From Lachnospiraceae bacterium (GTDB lineage: Bacteria; Bacillota; Clostridia; Lachnospirales; Lachnospiraceae), in NCBI GenBank assembly GCA_017408735.1, contig JAFQUB010000005.1:1-60691 (forward strand): a stretch of 60,691 nucleotides of DNA, written 5' to 3'. Position numbers and translations under genes: made by a program. This document shows, in pieces, positions 52,503-60,691 of this stretch. Numbering within the stretch: position 1 is the stretch's first letter; every line of letters begins with the position of its first letter. The notes beneath the pieces were generated by a model, which was given only the letters and a program-made list of their open reading frames with translations, made no database searches and had not been told where the DNA came from.

Positions 52503-53087
52503 TTATTCTTTGATAGCCTTGCCTACATTCGGCTTGATAAAATTCTCCAAAGCGTATTCCCAAAGCTTTGGCGCACCTTTTTCCACGTTGACGTTTCTGG
52601 ACATAATCTGGTCTAATGCCACGCCATGTTCTGCCCATGCCTTTCCATCACTTTTGTGGTTTAACATAATTGGCTGCACTCTGTCCAATGCATTGGCAAA
52701 GTTTGCTTCTTTTGTTTCATTTGCTTCAAATTCTTCCCACAAGTCCCATACCTTTTTCGCCTGGTCTTCCGGTAAAATATTGAAAATCCGCTCTGCTGCC
52801 TTTTCTTCTCTGGCACGTTTGGACTTGTTTCCTTCGGTATCATATGCATAAGTGTCTCCTGCATCTATTTCCACCAAATCGTGAATTAAAACCATGGAAA
52901 TTACATGAAGCACATCTACTTCTTCCTTGGCATACTCTGATAAAAATATTGCCATCATGGCCAGATGCCATGAGTGTTCCGCATCATTTTCCTTTCTTGA
53001 ACTGTCCGTCAGATAAGACTGCCTTCCTATTTTCTTTAATTTGTCCACTTCTGCGATAAATTCCATCTGTTGCTGTAAACGTTCCAT
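52503..53087 (-). CDS. HD-domain phosphohydrolase (YfbR-like)
   Basis: 194 residues. The HD metal site is seen in ENDAEHSWHLAMMAIFL, VLIHDLVEIDAGDTYAYD and the late NALDRVQPIMLNHKSDG. This matches the YfbR-type 5'-deoxynucleotidase/HD hydrolase group of clostridia. Likely acts on nucleotides. GGAGG precedes the ATG. It follows pyrG with a terminator between them, although both are on the same strand. Confidence 0.88.
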   Translation of the reverse strand: MERLQQQMEFIAEVDKLKKIGRQSYLTDSSRKENDAEHSWHLAMMAIFLSEYAKEEVDVLHVISMVLIHDLVEIDAGDTYAYDTEGNKSKRAREEKAAERIFNILPEDQAKKVWDLWEEFEANETKEANFANALDRVQPIMLNHKSDGKAWAEHGVALDQIMSRNVNVEKGAPKLWEYALENFIKPNVGKAIKE

Positions 53088-53111
53088 AGTTTCCTCCTTT
53101 ATATTTCCAAA

Positions 53112-53138
53112 AAGGAGATAGGCTGAACCTATCTCCTT
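53112..53138 (-). terminator. Terminator of pyrG
   Basis: AAGGAGATAGG pairs perfectly with CCTATCTCCTT (11 bp) around five bases, followed by TTTGG on the minus strand, ten bases past the pyrG stop. Confidence 0.88.
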
Positions 53139-53147
53139 CCTAATGCT

Positions 53148-54752
53148 TTATTTTTTATTAGCAACCGCTGCCTCAATAAATCCTTTAAATAATGGATGAG
53201 GTCTGTTTGGTCTGGATTTCAATTCAGGATGAGCCTGAGTTGCAATAAACCAAGGATGGTCTACCAATTCCACCATTTCCACAATACGCTTGTCCGGTGA
53301 CAATCCGGATAATTTCATTCCGTTTTCTGTCAATACAGCTCTGTAATCATTGTTAACTTCGTAACGATGTCTATGACGTTCCTGTACTGTTTCTTCTCCA
53401 TACACTTCGTATGCTTTGGAAGTTTTATCCAGTACACATGGGTAAGAACCAAGTCTTAATGTGCCACCAATATCTTCGATACCATCTTGATCCGGCATCA
53501 AATGAATTACAGGATGTGTTGTATCCGGCTTTAATTCCACACTGTGAGCGTCACTGTAGTTTAAAACATTTCTTGCAAATTCTACGATGGAAAGCTGCAT
53601 TCCAAGACACAAACCAAGGAATGGAATCTTGTTTTCACGAGCATAACGGATAGCGGAAATCTTTCCTTCCACACCTCTGTCACCAAATCCGCCCGGAACA
53701 AGAATACCGTCTATATTTCCTAAAATCTCTGCCGCATTTTCATCTGTTACTGTTTCAGAATCTACCCAACTAATATTTACTGTAGCACGCTCTGCAATTC
53801 CGCCATGCTTTAATGCTTCTACCACACTGATGTAAGCATCATGAAGCTGAATGTATTTTCCAACTAACGCAATGTTTACTTCCTTGTTTGGATTTCTTAA
53901 AGCTTCTACCATCTGTTTCCAGTCAGTAAGATCCGGTTCCGGACAATCTAAATGTAAACATTCACAGGCCACCTGTGCCAACTTTTCTTCTTCCATGGCA
54001 AGAGGCGCTTCATATAAATATTCTACATCCAGATTCTGTAATACATGATTTTTTGGCACATTACAGAATAATGCGAGCTTGTCCTTTAAACCGCTGTCTA
54101 ATGGAAGTTCAGAACGGCAAACAATAATATCCGGCTGAATTCCCATTCCCTGTAATTCTTTAACACTTGCCTGCGTAGGTTTTGTCTTCATTTCCCCTGA
54201 AGCACGAAGGTAAGGAATCAATGTCACGTGAATAAGAATTGCATTTTCATGCCCTACTTCATGCTGGAACTGTCTGATAGATTCTAAGAATGGCTGACTT
54301 TCAATATCTCCTACAGTTCCTCCCACTTCTATAATAGCAATGGTAGTATCTTCATCTGTAAAGTTACGATAAAAACGGCTCTTAATTTCATTGGTAATGT
54401 GAGGAATTACCTGAACAGTTCCTCCACCAAAATCTCCTCTACGTTCTTTCTGTAAAACAGACCAGTAAACCTTTCCTGTTGTCACATTGGAATGTTTGTC
54501 CAGACTTTCATCAATAAAGCGTTCGTAATGACCTAAATCAAGGTCTGTTTCCGTACCATCATCTGTTACAAACACTTCACCGTGCTGAACCGGGTTCATG
54601 GTTCCCGGGTCAATATTGATATATGGATCAAATTTTTGCATGGTAACTTTATACCCTCTTGCTTTTAACAGTCGTCCAAGAGAAGCCGCGGTAATACCTT
54701 TACCAAGACCGGATACTACGCCACCTGTCACGAAGACATATTTCACTGCCAT
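53148..54752 (-). CDS. pyrG: CTP synthase
   Basis: 534 residues, normal length. Amidoligase domain: [56 protein letters not shown]. Glutaminase domain: [25 protein letters not shown] (catalytic Cys) and [12 protein letters not shown] (His/Glu). It makes CTP from UTP with glutamine. Promoter immediately upstream. Confidence 0.98.
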   Translation of the reverse strand: MAVKYVFVTGGVVSGLGKGITAASLGRLLKARGYKVTMQKFDPYINIDPGTMNPVQHGEVFVTDDGTETDLDLGHYERFIDESLDKHSNVTTGKVYWSVLQKERRGDFGGGTVQVIPHITNEIKSRFYRNFTDEDTTIAIIEVGGTVGDIESQPFLESIRQFQHEVGHENAILIHVTLIPYLRASGEMKTKPTQASVKELQGMGIQPDIIVCRSELPLDSGLKDKLALFCNVPKNHVLQNLDVEYLYEAPLAMEEEKLAQVACECLHLDCPEPDLTDWKQMVEALRNPNKEVNIALVGKYIQLHDAYISVVEALKHGGIAERATVNISWVDSETVTDENAAEILGNIDGILVPGGFGDRGVEGKISAIRYARENKIPFLGLCLGMQLSIVEFARNVLNYSDAHSVELKPDTTHPVIHLMPDQDGIEDIGGTLRLGSYPCVLDKTSKAYEVYGEETVQERHRHRYEVNNDYRAVLTENGMKLSGLSPDKRIVEMVELVDHPWFIATQAHPELKSRPNRPHPLFKGFIEAAVANKK

Positions 54753-54790
54753 AGAAAAGTTCCTCCTTTGAAAAATGTACTAATTATTCA

Positions 54791-54819
54791 ATTATACAAT
54801 GGGTTTTCTGCAAAGTCAA
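54791..54819 (-). promoter_or_regulatory. pyrG promoter
   Basis: Minus-strand -35 TTGACT (54814-54819), 17-base spacer, -10 TATAAT (54791-54796); short leader, without the G-run expected of the B. subtilis CTP-sensing attenuator. Confidence 0.75.
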
Positions 54820-54830
54820 TGGCTGAACTG

Positions 54831-56621
54831 TTACCTTTTTAAATACAGTGCTGTGTACGCAGGAACATCCAGTTTCAACCGATTTCCTCCTGCTTTCTTT
54901 TCTGCGGTAATCATTATTTTTTCCTGTCTGGTATTCCCTCCAAAGCATTCCCAGTCGCTGGATAAAATCACCTGCACCTGCTCTGTTTCCCCTACATTCA
55001 GAACATAATCCCCCATTGGTGCTTCATCAAAATTAAATACACAATAAATGCTGTCTACACTTCCCCTTCTTTGAAATGCATACATACAATTTCCATTTTT
55101 CTGGCAATCCAGCCAGCCAAATCCCTCTTCCTCATAATCATTTTCATAAAGGGACTGTTCCCTTGCATATAACTCATTTAGTTTTTGTAAAAAATACTGA
55201 AGTTTCCCAAATTCCTTTTGTTGTGTAAGTTCCCAAGAAAGTGCTTCTTTTCCATTCCATACCTTATTTTCTCCAAATTCATTTCCCATAAAATTTAATT
55301 TTTTTCCCGGATGAGCATACATATACATGTACATGGCTTTCGCCTGTGCAAGCTTTTCCTTTGTTTCTCCATAAATCCCCTGGAAAAGGCTTTTTTCTCT
55401 ATGAGCAGCCTCATCATGAGAGAATGCAAGCATAATACTTTCTTCGTAAAAATACACCATAGAATATGGAAGTATATAATACTGTTTTTTTCTGAGTTGC
55501 GGAGTATATGCCATATATTTCAAAATATCTTCCACCCAGTTACTGTCCCATTTATAATCAAATCCAAAACCACCCGTGGAAATCTCTTTTGTAATCTTAG
55601 GAAAACTTCCTGTATTTCCGGTTATCAGAATACAATGGGGAAAACGTTCTTTTATCCCCTGATTCATACGTTTTACAAAATCCATAGCACTGCCATTCGT
55701 TCCGCGATATTTCTGCCCCTGCCAGTAAATCAGACGGTCAATGCTTCCAAAATGCAGCCCATCAAAATGATATTCCTCCAGCCAGTAGTTTGCCACCGAC
55801 TGCAAAAAGCTTCTGACCTCTCCTCTGGAATGGATAAAATTACAGCTTCCCCATTCATTGATTGCCACATCTTTGTGTGGGTATTCATATAACGGCTGTC
55901 CGTCATACTGTGCTAAACCATAGCTGTCAACGGCAAAGCACACCATCATACAATCCATAATTACACCAATTCCGTTTTGATGACAAACATCCACCAATTT
56001 CTTCAAACCTGTGGCAGTACCATACCTTGCAGTAGGACTAAAAAATCCGGTATTCTGATAGCCCCAGGATTCATCCAGCGGATGCTCTGCAAGGGGCATA
56101 AATTCAATATAATTGTATCCTTCCTGTTTGACATAACTAACCAGTTCTTCCGCCAATTCTTCATATGTCAGCCAGTCACCATTTTCTTTTTTACGAAAGC
56201 TTCCCAGATGAACTTCATAAATATTGACAGGATTTTTTTTGCTGTCTTTTCGTTCTGCCATCCAGGCCTCATCCTGAAATTCATAATCTGCTAAATCACG
56301 AATCACAGAGCAGCTTCCCGGTCTGACTTCCATCCCAAAGCCATAAGGGTCACAGTGTTCCTGATACTCGGTTTCATTTTTATAGATTCGATATTTATAG
56401 CGCATGCCCTCTTTTGCCTCTGGCAGCACAATTTCATAAATATTATCGTCATATACCGGCTCTAAAAAGGTTTCTTCAAATTGATTAAAATCTCCAACCA
56501 CAGCAACCTTTGCCGCACCGGGAGCAAACGTACGAAATACCACACCCTGCCCCTCCGGCAAAAGGTGAGCACCAAAATATTTATATGCTTCGAAACTGTT
56601 TCCATTATAAAAATCCTGCAT
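54831..56621 (-). CDS. GlgB-like glycogen branching enzyme homologue lacking catalytic residues
   Basis: 596 residues from the ATG at 56621 (AAGGAG nine bases upstream). An N-terminal CBM48 domain (about 10-115), a GH13 barrel and a C-terminal beta domain align along the whole of GlgB: PLAEHPLDESWGYQNTGFFS and FSHDEAAHREKSL are typical. However, the nucleophile box DGLRVDAVASMLY reads DGLHFGSIDRLIY, so the Asp is Gly and the invariant Arg is His. The acid/base box AEESTAWP reads TGNTGSFP, so Glu is Gly. The region-I DWVPAHF reads DCMMVCF. Only the third carboxylate (SHDE) remains. Branching activity is therefore not expected. The long intact frame suggests a retained non-catalytic role, for example glycogen binding. 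No other glycogen gene is adjacent. Confidence 0.85.
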   Translation of the reverse strand: MQDFYNGNSFEAYKYFGAHLLPEGQGVVFRTFAPGAAKVAVVGDFNQFEETFLEPVYDDNIYEIVLPEAKEGMRYKYRIYKNETEYQEHCDPYGFGMEVRPGSCSVIRDLADYEFQDEAWMAERKDSKKNPVNIYEVHLGSFRKKENGDWLTYEELAEELVSYVKQEGYNYIEFMPLAEHPLDESWGYQNTGFFSPTARYGTATGLKKLVDVCHQNGIGVIMDCMMVCFAVDSYGLAQYDGQPLYEYPHKDVAINEWGSCNFIHSRGEVRSFLQSVANYWLEEYHFDGLHFGSIDRLIYWQGQKYRGTNGSAMDFVKRMNQGIKERFPHCILITGNTGSFPKITKEISTGGFGFDYKWDSNWVEDILKYMAYTPQLRKKQYYILPYSMVYFYEESIMLAFSHDEAAHREKSLFQGIYGETKEKLAQAKAMYMYMYAHPGKKLNFMGNEFGENKVWNGKEALSWELTQQKEFGKLQYFLQKLNELYAREQSLYENDYEEEGFGWLDCQKNGNCMYAFQRRGSVDSIYCVFNFDEAPMGDYVLNVGETEQVQVILSSDWECFGGNTRQEKIMITAEKKAGGNRLKLDVPAYTALYLKR

Positions 56622-56743
56622 TTGACTATTCTCCTTGTATGTTCTAAATGCTTTATAGGTTGTCGGGACTTTTCTCAAAGACGCCCCAAGTAAATAACAT
56701 AAAAATACCCGCTCGTTTCATATACTATTTAAAAATACGGTTC

Positions 56744-56749
56744 GGGAGG
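56744..56749 (+). promoter_or_regulatory. Ribosome-binding site that decides the DUF885 start
   Basis: GGGAGG stands six bases before the TTG at 56756, which starts a perfect lipoprotein signal. The ATG at 56648 upstream has no ribosome site and would add 36 residues with no signal peptide character. Confidence 0.6.
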
Positions 56750-56755
56750 CTTCCT

Positions 56756-58516
56756 TTGCGGTACCTGAAATTTTTACTTTGCTTTTTGTTGCTATCACTT
56801 TGTCTGCTCTCCGGTTGTTCTGCTTCTAAAGTGTCTGCAACCCCAGAAACTCCTTCCCTTTGCTTTTCCGACTGGTGTGAGCAAATATTCCGGGAAGAAA
56901 TTTCCCAAAATACACTAAATCTTCATTACACCTTGAAAAATCCCGCGGAATACGGTATTACATCTCCCACAATTTCTCTGGGCAGCTACAATGCTGATGA
57001 ACAGACAGCCTATTTAAAACGAACAGCTGAATATGCTAAAATTCTCACCACTTACGATTACGACTCTCTCAAGCTGGAAGACCAGTTGACTTACGATATT
57101 TTAAAATATCATTTTCATCAGGTATTGTCTAATCGTTCTTTCTATTATTATCGGGAGCCTTTAAGCTCTGTGACAGGTATTCAGGCACAGCTTCCTATTT
57201 TGCTGTCCGAATATGAATTTTATCAGGCATCTGATATTCCTGTCTATTTAAACCTGCTGTCCCAAGTAGATGACTATTACCATTCTATCATCAGCTTCGA
57301 AGAACAAAAAGCAGAAAATGGACTTTTTATGTCTGAGCAGGCAACTGATGCTATTATATCACAATGCGAGGATTTTTTAAAAAATCCTTCGGAAAATATG
57401 TTAATTACTACTTTTAATGAACGAATTGATGCTATGGAGGACTTAGACGGCCGTCTTGCAGTGGACTACAAAGCCCAAAATATGCAGACATTTATCAGTC
57501 ATGTCATTCCCGCCTACAAAGATTTAATCGCCTCTTTAAAGGAATTGAAAGCTTATTCTTCCAATCAGGATGGGCTTTGCTATCTGGACAGTGGCACTGA
57601 CTACTACGAGGCACTGGTAAAGGAAACCACCGGTTCCTCCAGAAGTATTTCCGATTTAAAAAAATTAATCAATAAGTACTACAAAAACGATTTGCTTTGC
57701 TTAAAAACTTGTTTAGAAAACGGTGAAATTGCTGAAGAAGCTCTTTCCTCTTATTCCGATAACGCCCCGGAAGAAATCCTGCTTCATTTAAGCCAGAAAA
57801 TCACTGCAGATTTCCCGGAGCTTTCTGGTGTAAATTATCAGGTAAAATACGTTAACGAAAATCTGGCTGAACATATCAGTCCCGCCTTTTATCTGACTCC
57901 ACCAGTTGATAACAGTTCAGAAAATGTAATCTACATTAACCCGTCCTCCAACTTAAAGGACCTTTCTTTGTTTACCACACTGGCTCACGAAGGGTATCCG
58001 GGGCATCTGTACCAGACAGTTTATTCGACGCAAAGCGGTTTACCAAAAATCCGCTCTTTGCTGAACTTCGGCGGCTATACGGAGGGATGGGCAACTTATG
58101 CAGAAATGTATTCCTACCGCCTTTATGGAATGGATAGTGTTTCTACCTCCTATTATATGCACACAAATACCTTAAACCTTTCTCTTTATGCCAGACTGGA
58201 TATCGGTATTCACTACGATGGTTGGAAGTTGCCGGAAATTAAGTCCTTTTTATCTAAATTTGGTATTACGGATGAAGCCAGCGCCTGCGCCATACAGACA
58301 GCTATTTTAGAAGCGCCTGCCAATTATTTGAAATATTATATTGGTTATTTGGAATTTTGTGAGTTAAAAGAAAAAGCCCTGCAAGACTCCTCCGGGGATG
58401 CCTCACAGGACTTAAAAAAATTCCATCAGGTAATTTTAACCTTAGGACCTGCTCCATTTTCTATTTTAGAAAAATACATGAACAATTATTCTGATGTTTT
58501 GTATTCTTCAAAATAA
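56756..58516 (+). CDS. DUF885 family lipoprotein, putative zinc peptidase
   Basis: 586 residues from the TTG at 56756. Lipoprotein signal peptide (LKFLLCFLLLSLCLLSGC) with the lipid Cys at about residue 19. The DUF885 family marker is the metallopeptidase-like FTTLAHEGYPGHLYQTVYS, followed by GGYTEGWATYAEMYSYRL, in which HE..GH and the downstream glutamate would bind zinc. ARLDIGIHYDGW is also typical. Probably a surface-anchored peptidase or carboxypeptidase-like enzyme; substrate unknown. It is divergent from the GlgB-like gene and its 3' end overlaps the convergent MarR gene by 31 bases. Confidence 0.88.
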   Translation: MRYLKFLLCFLLLSLCLLSGCSASKVSATPETPSLCFSDWCEQIFREEISQNTLNLHYTLKNPAEYGITSPTISLGSYNADEQTAYLKRTAEYAKILTTYDYDSLKLEDQLTYDILKYHFHQVLSNRSFYYYREPLSSVTGIQAQLPILLSEYEFYQASDIPVYLNLLSQVDDYYHSIISFEEQKAENGLFMSEQATDAIISQCEDFLKNPSENMLITTFNERIDAMEDLDGRLAVDYKAQNMQTFISHVIPAYKDLIASLKELKAYSSNQDGLCYLDSGTDYYEALVKETTGSSRSISDLKKLINKYYKNDLLCLKTCLENGEIAEEALSSYSDNAPEEILLHLSQKITADFPELSGVNYQVKYVNENLAEHISPAFYLTPPVDNSSENVIYINPSSNLKDLSLFTTLAHEGYPGHLYQTVYSTQSGLPKIRSLLNFGGYTEGWATYAEMYSYRLYGMDSVSTSYYMHTNTLNLSLYARLDIGIHYDGWKLPEIKSFLSKFGITDEASACAIQTAILEAPANYLKYYIGYLEFCELKEKALQDSSGDASQDLKKFHQVILTLGPAPFSILEKYMNNYSDVLYSSK

Positions 58517-58932
58517 GTTTTTAAATTCACTAATGCTTTTGCCAAAGTTTCTTTTTCTGTTTCTGTTAATTTGTCTACCGTTGCCTTTATCATATTTTCA
58601 TGAAATATCTTGTGATGTTCGTAAGCTTTTCTTCCCTTTTCTGACAGCGAGAGTAGTACCACTCTCCTGTCCTCCTGACTTCGCACACGCTCTACATAAC
58701 CTTTTTTCACAAGGCTGTTCATGGCAATTGTAAGGGTACCGGTAGTAACAGAAAGGGACTTGGCAACCGCAGACATATTCTTTTCCTCTTTGATGCCCAC
58801 TGCCTCAATTACATGCATATCATTATTACTCAAATCCTTAAATTCGGATGTAACAATCGCCTTTTCTTCGATATCCATAATATCACGAAATATACCTACC
58901 AGAAACTCATTCATGCTTTCATATAAGTCCAC
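58486..58932 (-). CDS. MarR-family regulator, FabT-like
   Basis: 148 residues from the GTG at 58932 (GGGGGG eight bases upstream); another GTG three codons earlier is possible. A winged helix is visible in LSNNDMHVIEAVG, MSAVAKSLSVTTGTLTIAMN, LVKKGYVERVRSQEDRRVVLLSL and a long C-terminal dimer helix. The sequence is close to FabT, the repressor of fatty acid synthesis genes in Firmicutes; the fab operon is not in the window. No clear palindromic operator was seen upstream. Confidence 0.85.
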   Translation of the reverse strand: MDLYESMNEFLVGIFRDIMDIEEKAIVTSEFKDLSNNDMHVIEAVGIKEEKNMSAVAKSLSVTTGTLTIAMNSLVKKGYVERVRSQEDRRVVLLSLSEKGRKAYEHHKIFHENMIKATVDKLTETEKETLAKALVNLKTYFEEYKTSE

Positions 58933-59015
58933 TTCTGTCACCCCCCATTACTTTCTCTTTATAGTATAATCTATCATTTTACATAATTCAACCGATTTTA
59001 TCCCTTATCTTTTCC

Positions 59016-59702
59016 CTATAAATCCGAAAATATGTATCCTGCTCTTCGCACATTTGCAATAATCCCTCTCTCCTCAGGGTCAATTTTTTTTCGCAGATTC
59101 GAAACATGAACCTTTACTGTTCTCACATCATCCAGACTATCTGTATCCCATACTTTCTTATATAGATCTTTATAAGTCAGAAGCACATTTTCATTTTCCA
59201 CAAACATACTTAACAGCATATATTCTGTGTGGGAAAGTTCAATAATACGTTCTTCTTCTCCCTCTGATTTCAAATATACTTTTCTACGCACCTTATCCAA
59301 GGAGAAAGACCTCATCTGACACACATCCGACTTCATGGTTTTGTAACGTTTTCTTAAAATTTCTATACGCATCAGAAATTCAAAAGTGTTCCAAGTACCA
59401 ACCATAAAGTCTTCCATTCCCTGTTCCAATGCTTTTTCCAACAAACTTTTATTTTCTTCCTCTATAACACCAAGCACAGGAATCCGAACACGTTTCTTTA
59501 AATCCCCCAACACAGACAAACTGTTATCCGAACACATCTCCAAAACAATCACATCATATGCCTGTTCTGAAAACTCCTCTAGGTGTTGTCCCGTCAAAAT
59601 CAGACGTTCCATTTCCCAGTCTATATTTTTCAAAGCATTTTGTATCCGCTCTCCAAGCTTTTGTGTTTTCCCTACCGCTAATACTTTTTTTGTTTCCTGC
59701 AT
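59016..59702 (-). CDS. Orphan OmpR-type response regulator with degenerate receiver
   Basis: 228 residues from the ATG at 59702 (AGAGGA upstream); the frame is open to 59783 but without a ribosome site. The N-terminal 120 residues have the receiver fold, but the acidic pair after beta-1 is missing (VLAVGKTQ) and the phospho-acceptor Asp is Glu55 (YDVIVLEMCSDN). The C-terminal winged helix is normal (ELSHTEYMLLSMFVENENVL, TYKDLYKKVWDTD, RTVKVHVSNLRKKID, IANVRRAGYIF). No kinase is adjacent. It probably acts without phosphorylation, or is permanently active through the Asp-to-Glu change. Confidence 0.88.
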   Translation of the reverse strand: MQETKKVLAVGKTQKLGERIQNALKNIDWEMERLILTGQHLEEFSEQAYDVIVLEMCSDNSLSVLGDLKKRVRIPVLGVIEEENKSLLEKALEQGMEDFMVGTWNTFEFLMRIEILRKRYKTMKSDVCQMRSFSLDKVRRKVYLKSEGEEERIIELSHTEYMLLSMFVENENVLLTYKDLYKKVWDTDSLDDVRTVKVHVSNLRKKIDPEERGIIANVRRAGYIFSDL

Positions 59703-59807
59703 TTCCTTTCCTCTTTTTCTTTTCCTGTTAGTGCTATAACTTGATACAAATTTAATCTTTTTGATTTCATTAGTTGCTTCCAAAGACTATGACAAAATTA
59801 GGAGGTG

Positions 59808-60191
59808 TCACTCTGTTATCTCAATCTGATTCCCCTCGATACCAATAATACAACTTTCATAATAACCATCACCAGTTGTTCTTGGTCCACTAATAACATT
59901 ATAGCCATCATTTTTCATTTTTTCTGTAAGTTCATCAACAGCCTCTTTACTTCCAAGACTAAACGCAATATGAATATAACCTGTGCGTGTCAATGTCTTT
60001 TCAACATCTTCCATTTCAGGTTTATTCATAATTTCCAGCCTTGCACCATCATCAAAGCTTAAAAAATAGGAACGAAAATTGGTTGTTTTATTGTGATATC
60101 CGCCATTTGATGTTGCATTAAAATACTTAACAAAAAAATCTCTTGCCTTTTCTAAATCATTTACATACATTGCAATATGTTCTATTCGCAT
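59808..60191 (-). CDS. VOC-superfamily (glyoxalase-like) protein
   Basis: 127 residues from the ATG at 60191 (GGAG eight bases upstream). Two beta-alpha-beta-beta-beta units are seen: MRIEHIAMYVNDLEKARDFF, SYFLSFDDGARLEIM, and HIAFSLGSKEAVDELTEKM, GYYESCIIGIEGNQIEI. The metal ligands H (IEHIAMY), E (LEIM), H (IHIAFSLG) and E (NQIEI) are in place, so it may be an active isomerase, dioxygenase or resistance protein. Substrate unknown. Confidence 0.87.
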   Translation of the reverse strand: MRIEHIAMYVNDLEKARDFFVKYFNATSNGGYHNKTTNFRSYFLSFDDGARLEIMNKPEMEDVEKTLTRTGYIHIAFSLGSKEAVDELTEKMKNDGYNVISGPRTTGDGYYESCIIGIEGNQIEITE

Positions 60192-60221
60192 ACTCATCAC
60201 TCCAAATTTAAAGTTTACGGA

Positions 60222-60615
60222 CTATTCTACTATTTTTTTATCACCAAAATACTGCATCAAGATTAATATCAAAGCACTTCCTGCAAGTATTCCATCTATA
60301 TCCAGCTGGCAACAAAAACATCATCAATGTAATTGTAATAACACAGTTTATTACAGATAACACTAAGCCCCACATTCTATTTTTCAGCAATCCTATTGCT
60401 CCCATAAGTCTAAACACTCCATATATTGCTCCCATAACCATCATCATGTAAAGATTATCTTGAAAATATGAAAGCTTAAATTCAAAATATTGACCTATAT
60501 CGTATTTATCAGTTCCTATAAGCAATGCTGGTATCATAGCAAAAATTCCACCAAATTCAAATTGAACAAAATCGCTGCGCGATGGCCTGCCAAGGCTGTG
60601 ACGCAATTTTTTCAA
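60222..60615 (-). pseudogene. Frameshifted small membrane protein
   Basis: Three or four hydrophobic helices (FGGIFAMIPALLIG, LYMMMVMGAIYGVFRLMG, MWGLVLSVINCVITITLMMFLL). The open frame ends at 60241 with an unlikely Cys/Arg/Trp tail after LLPAG. One base out of frame the sequence continues naturally as DGILAGSALILILMQYFGD to a stop at 60222, so one extra T near 60293-60297 (GGATATAGATGG) breaks the gene. The N-terminus (before about residue 20) also looks foreign, being Arg/Ser-rich, and the start is uncertain. I do not recognise the family. It could be a sequencing error or a recent mutation. Confidence 0.6.
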
Positions 60616-60670
60616 CTTTTTCTAAAAAAGGCAGTGACAGGATTGTCCCAAGATAGTATTGTTAAAGTAC
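60594..60670 (-). other. Possible gene remnant at the right edge
   Basis: On the minus strand a short frame reads YYLGTILSLPFLEKVEKIAS followed by QPWQAIAQRF and a stop inside the membrane-protein remnant, without a start codon or ribosome site. The base composition is richer in G/C than its surroundings (CGCTGCGCGATGGCC). It looks like the 3' end of a lost or inserted gene. No function can be named. Confidence 0.25.
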
Positions 60671-60691
60671 GACCAATAACAAATATCAAAC

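Noticed and set aside
58896..58980. FabT-type operator before the MarR gene
   Set aside because: No convincing TTTGA..TCAAA palindrome is present near the start.

Overview
The window is a low-GC Firmicutes chromosome segment, most likely from a Lachnospiraceae-type clostridium. The basis is the gene families: DUF5711/CvpA/LysM surface cluster, BspA-like leucine-rich-repeat surface protein, TatD-linked radical SAM protein, agr-type quorum sensing, AGGAGG ribosome sites and tRNAs without encoded CCA. One methyl-accepting chemotaxis protein hints at a motile organism. Almost all genes lie on the minus strand, starting from an rrn operon whose 16S 5' end is cut by the left edge. The exceptions on the plus strand are a regulator, an Rpn nuclease, the chemotaxis receptor and a DUF885 lipoprotein.

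Layout. 1-7 kb: 16S start with two strong tandem promoters, then a secreted transglutaminase-like protein, CvpA, a DUF5711 propeller protein and a membrane LysM protein with a JAMM/MPN-like but apparently inactive N-terminal domain. 7-13.4 kb: accessory surface region with a hypothetical protein, a 1291-residue BspA-type repeat protein, a small XRE regulator and an Rpn-family nuclease with heptad repeats. 13.5-25 kb: core metabolism and replication (split transketolase, thiC, sugar-binding lipoprotein, recR, ybaB, dnaX, pfkA), the chemotaxis receptor, a Na/Pi cotransporter and an unlisted 36-residue membrane peptide. 25-37 kb: secreted hypothetical protein, trpF, a GntR-controlled membrane operon with a large palindromic operator, nfo, two cation/proton antiporters, TatD-linked radical SAM, pdxY, thiD, HAD phosphatase, thiE and three tRNAs. 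37-40 kb: DUF212, murD and a MurL-type glutamate epimerase.

40.3-51 kb is the most unusual part: one co-directional cassette of agrA, agrC, agrD, an agrB lacking its catalytic segment, a secreted protein, four tandem 387-residue lipoproteins with an exact 1174-bp period, and an ABC transporter. A near-identical hairpin terminator stands both before and after the lipoprotein array. I infer a quorum-sensing-controlled secreted-peptide/lipoprotein/ABC system whose own peptide-processing enzyme has been lost.

51-60.7 kb: iron alcohol dehydrogenase, HD phosphohydrolase, pyrG, a glycogen-branching-enzyme homologue that has lost its catalytic nucleophile and acid/base residues, a DUF885 lipoprotein, a MarR/FabT-like regulator, an orphan response regulator without a phospho-acceptor aspartate, a VOC protein and a frameshifted membrane-protein remnant. 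Identifications rest on motif reading and family knowledge only; no database search was run.
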